From Candidatus Fonsibacter lacus (GTDB lineage Bacteria > Pseudomonadota > Alphaproteobacteria > Pelagibacterales > Pelagibacteraceae), in assembly GCA_010021145.1 (NCBI GenBank), contig RGRP01000017.1:1-12545 (forward strand): 12,545 nt of DNA, read 5' to 3'. The notes below the pieces were generated by a model. That model worked only from the letters and a program-made list of their open reading frames with translations. It did no database searches and had not been told where the DNA came from. Of the stretch, positions 6,517-12,545 are shown piece after piece; position 1 is the stretch's first letter; the number at the start of each line of letters is the position of its first letter. Made by a program: the position numbers and the translations under genes.

Positions 6517-7923
6517 TTAATCAAGATTTTTAATTATATCCTCTACCATTTTTTTTGCGTCCGCAAATAGCATCAAAGTATTATCTTTATAAAAAAGTTC
6601 ATTATCAACTCCAGCATAGCCAGCAGCCATTCCTCTTTTTACAAATAATACAGATTTTGATTTTTCAACATCAAGAATTGGCATGCCAAAAATTGGGCTT
6701 TTTGGATCAGTTTTTGCCGCAGGATTAGTTACATCATTAGCACCGATAACAAATGCAACATCCGAATTAGAAAAATCATTATTAATATTCTCAAGTTCAA
6801 ATACTTCATCATATGGAACATTAGCTTCGGCTAATAAAACATTCATATGTCCCGGCATTCTTCCAGCAACGGGATGGATAGCATATGAGACTTTTACTCC
6901 TAATTTTTTTAATTTATCAGCCATCTCACGAAGAGCATGTTGCGCTTGTGCTACTGCCATTCCATAGCCTGGAACAATAATAACTGAAGAAGCGTTCTTC
7001 ATTAAAAAAGCAGCATCATCAGCTCCTCCTTGTTTAACGGGTTTAGTATTTTTTTGAACAGTTGTAGATGAGGTGTCGCCACCAAAACCGCCAAGAATAA
7101 CATTAAATAATGAACGGTTCATTCCCTTGCACATAATATAAGAAAGAATAGCCCCTGAAGATCCAACTAAAGCGCCAGTAATAATAAGAGCAATATTTTC
7201 TAAGGTAAAACCGATACCAGCAGCAGCCCAACCAGAATAAGAATTTAACATTGAAACAACGACTGGCATATCTGCGCCTCCTATAGGAATAATAATTAGA
7301 AAACCAATCAGAGTTGAAATAATTATAATTGCCCAAAATAAATTTTCAGATTGTAATTTTGTAAAAGAAAATATTAAAAAAATTATTAATAGTCCTATAA
7401 ATAAATTTATAAGATGCTGTCCTTTAAATGTTATAGGACTTCCTGACATCAATCCTTGAAGTTTTAAAAACGCAATACAAGAACCAGAAAATGTTATAGC
7501 TCCAATTGCAACTCCCAAGGACATTTCAATTAGAGATAAAGTTTTAATGTTTCCAACTTGTCCTATTCCAAATGATGAAGGATTATAAAATGCTACAATC
7601 CCAACAAGGACTGCTGAAAGACCTACTAGACTGTGAAAACCAGCAACTAATTGGGGCATTGCAGTCATTGAAACTCTAAAAGCAATTAACCCTCCTATTA
7701 ATCCTCCTATAATGATTGGAGCTAAAATATAAAAAATATTTTCTTTAATTTGGTTAATATCTCCTAACGATAAAAGAGTAACAATTATTGCAAGTGACAT
7801 TCCTAAAATTCCAAAAAAATTTCCTGTTCTTGAAGTTTCTGGAGAAGAAAGGCCTCTTAAAGCCATAATAAATAAAATTCCGGTAAGTAAATATAACGAT
7901 GCTGTAATGTTTGCTGAAATCAT
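6517..7923 (-). CDS. pntB: Proton-translocating NAD(P) transhydrogenase, beta subunit
   Basis: PntB carries the NADP(H)-binding domain III and part of the membrane proton channel of the enzyme that uses the proton gradient to drive hydride transfer from NADH to NADP+. The 468-residue length fits. The N-terminal two-thirds is hydrophobic with about eight or nine helices. Residues matching known functional sites are His97 (GFHSLVGL), Asp218 (GGADMP) and Asn227 (SMLNSYSGW), with the Asp-Asn spacing equal to that of E. coli beta-Asp213/Asn222. Domain III (about 310-468) shows VPGYGMAVAQAQH (317-329), AGRMPGHMNVLLAEA (353-367), IGANDVTNPAA (393-403) and VKRGMAAGYAG (428-438), all typical NADP-site segments. 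The start overlaps pntAb by 4 nt (ATGA) and no Shine-Dalgarno is seen, so translation is probably coupled. Confidence 0.97.
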   Translation of the reverse strand: MISANITASLYLLTGILFIMALRGLSSPETSRTGNFFGILGMSLAIIVTLLSLGDINQIKENIFYILAPIIIGGLIGGLIAFRVSMTAMPQLVAGFHSLVGLSAVLVGIVAFYNPSSFGIGQVGNIKTLSLIEMSLGVAIGAITFSGSCIAFLKLQGLMSGSPITFKGQHLINLFIGLLIIFLIFSFTKLQSENLFWAIIIISTLIGFLIIIPIGGADMPVVVSMLNSYSGWAAAGIGFTLENIALIITGALVGSSGAILSYIMCKGMNRSLFNVILGGFGGDTSSTTVQKNTKPVKQGGADDAAFLMKNASSVIIVPGYGMAVAQAQHALREMADKLKKLGVKVSYAIHPVAGRMPGHMNVLLAEANVPYDEVFELENINNDFSNSDVAFVIGANDVTNPAAKTDPKSPIFGMPILDVEKSKSVLFVKRGMAAGYAGVDNELFYKDNTLMLFADAKKMVEDIIKNLD

Positions 7924-8222
7924 TTCTTTTTATTTTTTTTATACATTTTCAGCATTCTTTGAGTTACCAAGAAGCCACCAAATATATTTATTGAAGCGAG
8001 TAAAATTCCAAGAATTCCTGGAAACTTGCCAAAAAAACCTTGTGTGATTGGAGAAAGGCCTACAGCAACTAATGCTCCTACAATAATCACTGATGAAATT
8101 GCATTCGTCACTGACATGAGTGGTGTATGCAAAGCTGGTGTTACACTCCAAACTACATAATAGCCTACAAAAATAGATAAAATAAAAATTGCAAATCTAA
8201 AAATAATTGGATCAATTTCCAT
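7920..8222 (-). CDS. pntAb: NAD(P) transhydrogenase alpha subunit, membrane part (PntAb)
   Basis: This small integral membrane subunit supplies helices of the proton channel. In E. coli the same segment is the C-terminal part of PntA, whereas Rhodospirillum rubrum and other alphaproteobacteria encode it separately, as here. The 100 residues hold three hydrophobic stretches (about 8-28, 38-58 and 66-86), with the conserved WSVTPALHTPLMSVTNAISS (25-44) and a basic KMYKKNKKK tail that should be cytoplasmic. It lacks the longer N-terminal extension of some homologues. The start overlaps the pntAa stop (TAATG), and a strong AAGGAG (complement of 8231-8236) sits 8 nt upstream, inside pntAa. The stop overlaps pntB. 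Confidence 0.95.
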   Translation of the reverse strand: MEIDPIIFRFAIFILSIFVGYYVVWSVTPALHTPLMSVTNAISSVIIVGALVAVGLSPITQGFFGKFPGILGILLASINIFGGFLVTQRMLKMYKKNKKK

Positions 8223-9319
8223 TAGTTAATCTCCTTATTAATATAAACTGCTTTAATAATTTCATCGTTTTCATCTATTTTTAATTTTTTCCCAACTTTG
8301 TCATAAATAATTTCTAAAAAATTTAAAATATTCTTTGCAAATAAAATAGATGCGCTTTCTGAAATTCTACTTGGAAAATTTTTATATCCTATAATTTTAA
8401 CACCATTTACAACTACAACTTTACCTGGCTCAGAAAATGCTGAGTTACCCCCTTGCTCAACCGCTAAATCACAAATTACTGAACCGCTCTTCATCGATTT
8501 AACCATTTCTTCTGTAACAATTCTTGGAGCTTTTTTACCTGGAATTAAAGCTGTACAAATAACAATATCCTGATTTTTGATTGTTGTTTTTAATAACTCC
8601 TCTTGTTTCTTTTTATCTTCAGCATCTAATTCTTTTGCGTAACCCCCGCTTGTTTCTAAGTTTTTTGAACTTTCTGCAAAAACAAATTTTCCACCTAAAC
8701 TTTCGACTTGTTCTTTTGAAGCAAGCCTAACATCTGTTGCAGACACAACGCCTCCTAATCTTTTTGCTGTAGCAATCGCTTGGAGCCCGGCTACACCTGC
8801 TCCTACCACAAAAAATTTTGCTGGCGTTATTGTTCCTGCAGCCGTCATCATCATTGGAACAGCCTTATTAAATTCATAAACCGAGTCTATAACTGCTTTA
8901 TAACCAGCTAAATTTGCTTGTGATGACAAAATGTCCATGGACTGTGCTCTAGTAATTCTTGGAAGCAACTCCAAAGAGAATATTTTAATATTTTTTTTTA
9001 AAAGTTTATTAATTTTATCTTTATTTAAGTGTGGGAAAAAACTGCCGATCAATGCTGTACCTTCTTTTATTAATGAAATTTCAGAATCGGTTGGACAATT
9101 AATTTTTATAACAATATCTGAAGTCCTATAAATTTCTTCTTTAGTTGTTATTTTTGCTCCTAATTTTTGCAATTCTTCATCATTAATATTCGAGTTTTTT
9201 CCAAAATCTTTTTCTAATTGAACAGAAAACCCATTAGAAATGTATTTTTTAACTGTGTCTAAAGAAATTGCTATTCTCTTTTCGTTTATATCGCTATCAA
9301 TTACTGACCCTAATATCAT
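8222..9319 (-). CDS. pntAa: NAD(P) transhydrogenase alpha subunit, soluble NAD(H)-binding part (PntAa)
   Basis: This peripheral domain I subunit binds NAD(H) and passes hydride to NADP in PntB. The 365-residue protein has an alanine dehydrogenase/PNT-like N-terminal domain. It carries LLPRITRAQSMDILSSQANL (118-137), in which Arg121, Gln126 and Asp129 have the same spacing as R. rubrum Arg127, Gln132 and Asp135 of the active site. The Rossmann motif VVGAGVAGLQAIATAKRLG (171-189) is followed by ATDVR (194-198), and GGYAKE (225-230) belongs to the mobile loop. Later segments DIVICTALIPGKKAP (251-265) and SVICDLAVEQGGN (280-292) are also typical. It is the first gene of pntAa-pntAb-pntB, read leftwards from the 191-bp gap shared with fhs. 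ATG at 9317-9319 begins the expected MILGSVID; no Shine-Dalgarno is visible. Confidence 0.96.
   Translation of the reverse strand: MILGSVIDSDINEKRIAISLDTVKKYISNGFSVQLEKDFGKNSNINDEELQKLGAKITTKEEIYRTSDIVIKINCPTDSEISLIKEGTALIGSFFPHLNKDKINKLLKKNIKIFSLELLPRITRAQSMDILSSQANLAGYKAVIDSVYEFNKAVPMMMTAAGTITPAKFFVVGAGVAGLQAIATAKRLGGVVSATDVRLASKEQVESLGGKFVFAESSKNLETSGGYAKELDAEDKKKQEELLKTTIKNQDIVICTALIPGKKAPRIVTEEMVKSMKSGSVICDLAVEQGGNSAFSEPGKVVVVNGVKIIGYKNFPSRISESASILFAKNILNFLEIIYDKVGKKLKIDENDEIIKAVYINKEIN
8231..8236 (-). promoter_or_regulatory. Strong ribosome binding site for pntAb
   Basis: On the minus strand AAGGAG lies 8 nt before the pntAb ATG (8220-8222), within the last codons of pntAa. Most genes in this window have no recognisable Shine-Dalgarno, so this one stands out. 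It supports the chosen pntAb start and suggests re-initiation or independent loading of ribosomes on the small membrane subunit. Confidence 0.7.
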
Positions 9320-9371
9320 TCTGGATAACTTTTAAAAAAATTAAAACTAATTTAAAAAATTATTGAACAAG

Positions 9372-9403
9372 TCTATTATCAAATATAAATTTGAAATAAT
9401 AGA
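9372..9403. repeat. Interrupted inverted repeat (13-bp hairpin) between pntAa and fhs
   Basis: TCTATTAT (9372-9379) pairs with ATAATAGA (9396-9403), and just inside it CAAAT (9380-9384) pairs with ATTTG (9389-9393) around a loop ATAA. An AA bulge (9394-9395) separates the two stems. The pairing is perfect over 8 + 5 bp. Only three of the 13 pairs contain a G-C, so it is weak as RNA, but as DNA it could be an operator. No T-tract follows on either strand, so it is not a terminator. Confidence 0.6.
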
Positions 9404-9420
9404 AGAGAAAGTTAATACAC

Positions 9421-9488
9421 GCATTAATTGCTATTATTTTTCTAGTATCTTTTAAAAGAACGTACAAACGCTGTGATCTCATTAATGC
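9421..9488 (+). repeat. Long-range inverted repeat in the presumed fhs leader
   Basis: GCATTAAT (9421-9428) and ATTAATGC (9481-9488) are perfect complements that would close a 52-nt internal region containing the palindrome TCTTTTAAAAGA (9448-9459) and a small CGT/ACG hairpin (around 9461-9470). The right arm ends 22 nt before the fhs ATG. This layout is compatible with a folded 5' leader, but no named RNA family was recognised, and AT-rich repeats of this size can arise by chance. Confidence 0.4.
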
Positions 9489-9510
9489 TTAAAAACAATT
9501 AAAAGAAATT

Positions 9511-11181
9511 ATGCCAAGCGATATTGAAATAGCCCAAAAAGCAAAAATGCTCAAAATATCTGAGATAGCGAAAAATCGTTTAGATATTCCAGAAGAAGAT
9601 CTTGAAAATTATGGTCGATATAAAGCGAAAATCTCATTTTCTTACTTAGATAAATTAAAAAATAATAAAGATGGAAAATTAATTCTAGTTACGGCTATTA
9701 GTCCAACTCCTGCTGGAGAAGGAAAAACTACAACAACGGTGGGATTAGGTGATGCCCTAAATTGTATTGGAAAAAAAACTATGATTTGTTTACGGGAACC
9801 TTCTTTAGGTCCTGTGTTTGGCATTAAAGGCGGTGCTGCTGGTGGTGGACTAGCTCAAATTGTGCCCATGGAAGATATTAATTTACATTTTACAGGCGAT
9901 TTTGCTGCAATTGCCGCCGCTCATAATTTGCTAGCAGCAATGTTGGATAATCACATTTATCACGGAAATGAATTAGGAATTGATATCAAAACTATTCAAT
10001 GGAAACGTACGGTAGATATGAACGATCGAGCTCTACGTAAAATTACTTTAGGATTAAATGAAAAAAAAGAAGGATTTCCTCACGAAGGAGGTTTTGACAT
10101 CGTTGCTGCCTCTGAGATCATGGCGATTTTTTGCCTTTCAACATCAGTTGAAGATTTAAAAAAACGTATCGGACAAATTGTTGTAGCTTATAATAATAAA
10201 AATCAACCCGTCCTTGCAAAAGATTTAAAGGCTGTTGGTGCAATGACGGCACTTTTAAAAGATGCATTAGCTCCAAATTTAGTACAAACTTTAGAAAATA
10301 ATCCTGCCTTTGTACACGGAGGTCCATTTGCAAATATTGCACATGGTTGCAATTCTATAATTGCTACAAAGGCTGCATTAAAAATTGCTGATTATGTAGT
10401 TACAGAAGCTGGTTTTGGTGCTGACTTGGGTGCTGAAAAATTTATAGACATCAAATGCAGAAAATCTGGTCTACATCCTTCAGCAACTGTATTAGTTGCA
10501 ACAATTCGCGCAATTAAATATCACGGCGGCGCAGAACTTTCTAACTTAACAAAAGAAGACATCTCTGCTCTTGATAAAGGGCTTGTTAATTTAGAACGTC
10601 ATGTTGAAAATATGACTAAAGTTTTTAATTTACCATGTGTTGTGGCTATTAATAAATTTACAAGCGATACCCCAGCAGAAATTCAGTTAGTTTTTGAAAG
10701 AATGAAAAAATTAAATGTTAAAACAGTTCTTTCATCTCATTGGGGAGATGGTGGCAAAGGAGCTATTGATCTTGCAAAGATAGTAGTTGAATTATGTGAA
10801 AATTCTAAACAAAAAATGCAATATGCGTATGAAGATAAGGATACATTAATTGAAAAAATTAATAAAATTGCAAAAAAAATTTATAGAGCAAGTGAAGTAA
10901 CGATGGATGATAAAGTAAAAACACAAATTCAAAATTTACAGAATTCAGGTTATGGACATTTTCCAGTTTGTATTGCTAAAACTCAAAGTTCATTTTCTAC
11001 AGATCCAAAGTTAAGAGGAGCTCCTTCAAATCACAGTATTACTGTACGTGAAATTCGTTTTTCTGCTGGAGCTGAATTTATTGTCGTAATTTGTGGAAAT
11101 ATAATGACTATGCCAGGATTGTCTAAAAAACCTTCCGCTGAAAATATTGACTATATTAACGGCAAGATTGTTGGTTTATAA
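9511..11181 (+). CDS. fhs: Formate-tetrahydrofolate ligase (10-formyl-THF synthetase)
   Basis: Fhs couples formate, ATP and tetrahydrofolate to give 10-formyl-THF for purine and initiator-tRNA formylation, or it runs in reverse during C1 oxidation. The 556-residue length is normal. Motifs are the P-loop-like TPAGEGKTTTTVGLG (66-80), REPSLGP (95-101), GIKGGAAGGG (104-113), VPMEDINLHFTGDF (118-131), NPAFVHGGPFANIAHGCNSI (264-283), VTEAGFGADLGAEKF (297-311), VATIRAIKYHGG (329-340) and MTMPGLSKKP (532-541). The protein appears complete. It is odd that the residue after GIKGGAAGGG is Leu114 where the family signature has Tyr, and FTGDF is followed by AAI where HAI is usual. ATG 9511 gives the expected N-terminus; a uniform purine-rich stretch precedes it without a clear Shine-Dalgarno. 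It is a single-gene unit divergent from pntAa, ending 6 bp from the next convergent gene. Confidence 0.96.
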   Translation: MPSDIEIAQKAKMLKISEIAKNRLDIPEEDLENYGRYKAKISFSYLDKLKNNKDGKLILVTAISPTPAGEGKTTTTVGLGDALNCIGKKTMICLREPSLGPVFGIKGGAAGGGLAQIVPMEDINLHFTGDFAAIAAAHNLLAAMLDNHIYHGNELGIDIKTIQWKRTVDMNDRALRKITLGLNEKKEGFPHEGGFDIVAASEIMAIFCLSTSVEDLKKRIGQIVVAYNNKNQPVLAKDLKAVGAMTALLKDALAPNLVQTLENNPAFVHGGPFANIAHGCNSIIATKAALKIADYVVTEAGFGADLGAEKFIDIKCRKSGLHPSATVLVATIRAIKYHGGAELSNLTKEDISALDKGLVNLERHVENMTKVFNLPCVVAINKFTSDTPAEIQLVFERMKKLNVKTVLSSHWGDGGKGAIDLAKIVVELCENSKQKMQYAYEDKDTLIEKINKIAKKIYRASEVTMDDKVKTQIQNLQNSGYGHFPVCIAKTQSSFSTDPKLRGAPSNHSITVREIRFSAGAEFIVVICGNIMTMPGLSKKPSAENIDYINGKIVGL

Positions 11182-11187
11182 AAATTA

Positions 11188-11499
11188 TTACCTTCCCCAT
11201 TTTTCTTTAAACATTTCTGGGTATTGTTTTTGACTTTGATCACAAATTCCAAATAATTTAGTATAAGGAAAATCTTTAAAACTTTTATTATCATTCATTT
11301 TTTCCTTAAAACTCTTGTTTATATAAGCCTTATTTTGCTCGCCCCAAATGTAGATATGACCAGCATCAGCACATTTTTCTAGTGCAGATTTTTGAGTTGC
11401 AAAAAATATTATTATTAAAATAACAACCGTAATGACAATTGCGGTAATGAAATAAATTAAGATTTTTTTCTTAGTACTTTTTGTTTTAAGGTTTCCCAT
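11188..11499 (-). CDS. Small membrane-anchored protein of unknown function, downstream of livM
   Basis: I do not recognise a family. The 103-residue product starts with a basic stretch (MGNLKTKSTKKK, 1-12) followed by one strong hydrophobic segment (about 13-34, rich in Ile/Val/Phe). By the positive-inside rule this predicts a single N-terminal anchor, with the remaining 65-70 residues in the periplasm. There is no lipobox and no obvious signal-peptidase site. The outer part is charged and aromatic, with two cysteines (43, 86) that could form a disulfide, and a short imperfect repeat NKSFKEK / NKSFKDF (61-67 and 71-77). The ATG start lies 43 nt inside the 3' end of livM; no good later start precedes the hydrophobic segment. 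Typical composition and the co-directional overlap argue that it is real and co-transcribed with the liv genes. Confidence 0.65.
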   Translation of the reverse strand: MGNLKTKSTKKKILIYFITAIVITVVILIIIFFATQKSALEKCADAGHIYIWGEQNKAYINKSFKEKMNDNKSFKDFPYTKLFGICDQSQKQYPEMFKEKWGR

Positions 11500-12485
11500 A
11501 ATTTTGCAAATCCAAGCGGCTCAAAAATCATTAATGTTATGATTAATCCACCAAATACAACTTGCTCAATGGAACTTATGATTGTTGCATCAATCATACC
11601 GTGGAATACATTGTTGCCAATAGCATTTAGCACAACTGGAAAAAGTAAAATAAATGCCGCACCGATAAATGCGCCAGAAATTGTTCCAAGTCCACCAATG
11701 ATTGCCATAAACATAATCTTAAAAGATAAACTGATATTAAAAGCAGCAAATGGCTCAACAGTTTTTAAATAGGTATAAGTATACAGAACTCCTGCGATAC
11801 CACATAAAAAAGCATTAATTGCAAATGCTTGTAACTTAGTTTTCAAAAGAGAAACGCCCATAGACTCTGCAGCTATATCCATATCTCTAACTGCCATCCA
11901 ATTTCTGCCAGTAGAACCTCTGGCCATATTAATTGCTAGAATGGTTACTATGATCACAACCACTGCCACCAGTAGATACATCATATATCCACTAGTAAAC
12001 GCTACTCCATTTATATTAATTTTTTGAAAAGTAGTTGATCCAGATACGTCGTAGTTTTTAAACCAGCCAAATTTGTCTATGACCCAAACAATAAAAAACT
12101 GCGAAGCTAATGTTGCAACCATTAAGTAAATTCCTCTAATTCTAAGACTGGGTAGTCCAAATATAATTCCAAGAACCGCTGCAATTAATCCTGATAAAAC
12201 TAATGCACCTAAAAAAGGCATTTCCGGTATTCGAAGCATCATATTGTAACAAGCGTAGGCACCTGCACACATAAATCCAGCTGCCCCTAAAGATAACTGC
12301 CCCGTATAACCCATAACAATATTCTGACCCAATGCTGCAATAGTCAGACATAACCAAGGAATTAATATAGAAGTGTACCAATAATCAGCTTTGATAACAT
12401 TAGGGATTACTAAAAAACCTATCACCAGTAAAACGACAAAATTTATAATATCATTCCTTGTATATCTCATAAAAACTGGTTTCAT
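11457..12485 (-). CDS. livM: Branched-chain amino acid ABC transporter permease LivM
   Basis: LivM is one of the two membrane permeases of the high-affinity Leu/Ile/Val-type (HAAT) uptake system; paralogues also serve amides, urea or other amino acids, so the exact substrate is open. The 342-residue protein is highly hydrophobic with about nine or ten helices. Family hallmarks are LGQNIVMGYTGQLSLGAAGF (52-71), SLRIRGIYLMVATLASQFF (113-131) and the ATPase-contact region RDMDIAAESMGVSLLKTKLQAFAINAFLCGIAGVLY in the second half (seen between roughly 197 and 238), then a GGLGTISGAFIGA segment. Start choice: the first ATG (12483-12485) is placed 10 nt after a clear AGGAG, so it is preferred to the internal Met6. 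It begins 3 nt after the stop of a LivH-like gene and overlaps the small membrane protein gene by 43 nt. Confidence 0.94.
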   Translation of the reverse strand: MKPVFMRYTRNDIINFVVLLVIGFLVIPNVIKADYWYTSILIPWLCLTIAALGQNIVMGYTGQLSLGAAGFMCAGAYACYNMMLRIPEMPFLGALVLSGLIAAVLGIIFGLPSLRIRGIYLMVATLASQFFIVWVIDKFGWFKNYDVSGSTTFQKININGVAFTSGYMMYLLVAVVVIIVTILAINMARGSTGRNWMAVRDMDIAAESMGVSLLKTKLQAFAINAFLCGIAGVLYTYTYLKTVEPFAAFNISLSFKIMFMAIIGGLGTISGAFIGAAFILLFPVVLNAIGNNVFHGMIDATIISSIEQVVFGGLIITLMIFEPLGFAKLWETLKQKVLRKKS

Positions 12486-12488
12486 AAA

Positions 12489-12545
12489 TTAAACTCTCCT
12501 AATTATTTTCTCTCCAAATAAACCTTCTGGTCTATACAGTAAAAA
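12489..12545 (-). CDS. C-terminal end of a LivH-like branched-chain amino acid permease (truncated by window edge)
   Basis: On the minus strand the frame from the right edge reads FLLYRPEGLFGEKIIRRV and then TAA (complement of 12489-12491). An RPxGLFG motif close to the end is typical of the C-termini of LivH/LivM permeases. Together with its position directly before livM, it is best explained as the upstream LivH. Only 18 residues are visible, so the identification rests on that motif and context. Spacing to livM is 3 nt. Confidence 0.6.
   Translation of the reverse strand, partial: FLLYRPEGLFGEKIIRRV
12496..12500 (-). promoter_or_regulatory. Clear ribosome binding site for livM
   Basis: AGGAG on the minus strand lies 10 nt before the livM ATG at 12483-12485, inside the final codons of the LivH-like gene. 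It decides the livM start in favour of the first ATG over Met6, which would be about 25 nt away. It is one of only two strong Shine-Dalgarno sequences in the window. Confidence 0.7.

Larger units (their letters stand above)
9320..9510. promoter_or_regulatory. Divergent pntAa/fhs regulatory region, 191 bp, with several inverted repeats
   Basis: This is the longest non-coding stretch in the window and must carry the 5' signals of the transhydrogenase operon (leftwards) and fhs (rightwards). It contains a 13-bp interrupted hairpin (9372-9403), a perfect 8-bp inverted repeat GCATTAAT/ATTAATGC (9421-9428 and 9481-9488) and a 12-bp palindrome TCTTTTAAAAGA (9448-9459). CTATTAT occurs twice directly (9373-9379, 9431-9437) and once inverted (9396-9402). 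A possible fhs promoter is TTGAAA (9391-9396) with TAATAC (9413-9418), spacer 16, which would start transcription close to the left arm of the 8-bp repeat. No known riboswitch consensus was recognised. The promoter assignment is inference. Confidence 0.45.

Noticed and set aside
6508..6522. GATTA/TAATC mini-hairpin between the ABC permease and pntB ends
   Set aside because: Only 5 bp with a 5-nt loop and no T-tract; it overlaps the pntB stop and is too weak to call a terminator.
7103..7336. 77-codon frame on the - strand inside pntB, rich in Tyr/Phe/Arg/Ser
   Set aside because: It is an out-of-frame reading of pntB membrane helices with aberrant composition and no motifs.
9485..9502. Tiny upstream reading frame (MLKNN) before fhs
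   Set aside because: An ATG followed by a nearby TAA is common in AT-rich leaders; no ribosome site precedes it and the codons show no attenuation pattern.
11182..11187. Possible terminator between fhs and the small membrane protein gene
   Set aside because: Only 6 bp of A/T sequence separate the genes and no stem can be drawn.
1..12545. Search for defence, mobile, CRISPR, tRNA or rRNA features
   Set aside because: No regularly spaced repeats, transposase or integrase motifs, cloverleaf-like sequences, rRNA signatures or toxin-antitoxin-like gene pairs were seen; almost all sequence is accounted for by housekeeping genes.

Overview
The window is gene-dense, strongly AT-rich bacterial DNA (roughly 30% GC by eye, Lys/Asn/Ile-rich proteins, mostly A/T third codon positions, gaps of a few bases and many 1-8 nt gene overlaps). 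The three-gene proton-translocating transhydrogenase (pntAa-pntAb-pntB), the xseB-ispA-dxs cluster and the formate-tetrahydrofolate ligase together suggest an alphaproteobacterium with a streamlined genome, most likely a marine SAR11/Pelagibacterales-type organism. That placement is inferred from style and gene content and was not tested by a search.

Layout, left to right, in six blocks of alternating strand. (1) 2-839, + strand: the 3' part of a 2-oxoglutarate/Fe(II) oxygenase-like gene overlapping a cysteine-rich DUF2237 gene. (2) 935-3986, - strand: xseB-ispA-dxs, which supplies the exonuclease VII small subunit and two steps of isoprenoid synthesis (DXP synthase and a short-chain prenyl diphosphate synthase). 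(3) 4031-6508, + strand: a Sua5-type threonylcarbamoyl-AMP synthase (tRNA t6A modification) with overlapping genes for an ABC-2 type exporter (ATPase and permease). (4) 6517-9319, - strand: the NAD(P) transhydrogenase operon. (5) 9511-11181, + strand: fhs. (6) 11188-12545, - strand: the end of a branched-chain amino acid ABC transporter operon, with the C-terminus of a LivH-like permease, complete LivM, and a small membrane-anchored protein of unknown function that overlaps livM by 43 nt.

Functionally the window is mostly housekeeping metabolism. The transhydrogenase makes NADPH from the proton gradient and Fhs makes 10-formyl-THF. They are divergently transcribed from a shared 191-bp gap that is the only sizeable non-coding stretch and contains clear inverted repeats. 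I see no tRNA, rRNA, CRISPR array, insertion sequence, phage gene or toxin-antitoxin pair, and no convincing evidence of a new defence or mobile system. The items most worth a second look are the structured pnt/fhs intergenic region, substitutions in an otherwise nearly invariant Fhs signature, an ABC ATPase without a recognisable Q-loop glutamine, and the unknown small membrane protein after livM.
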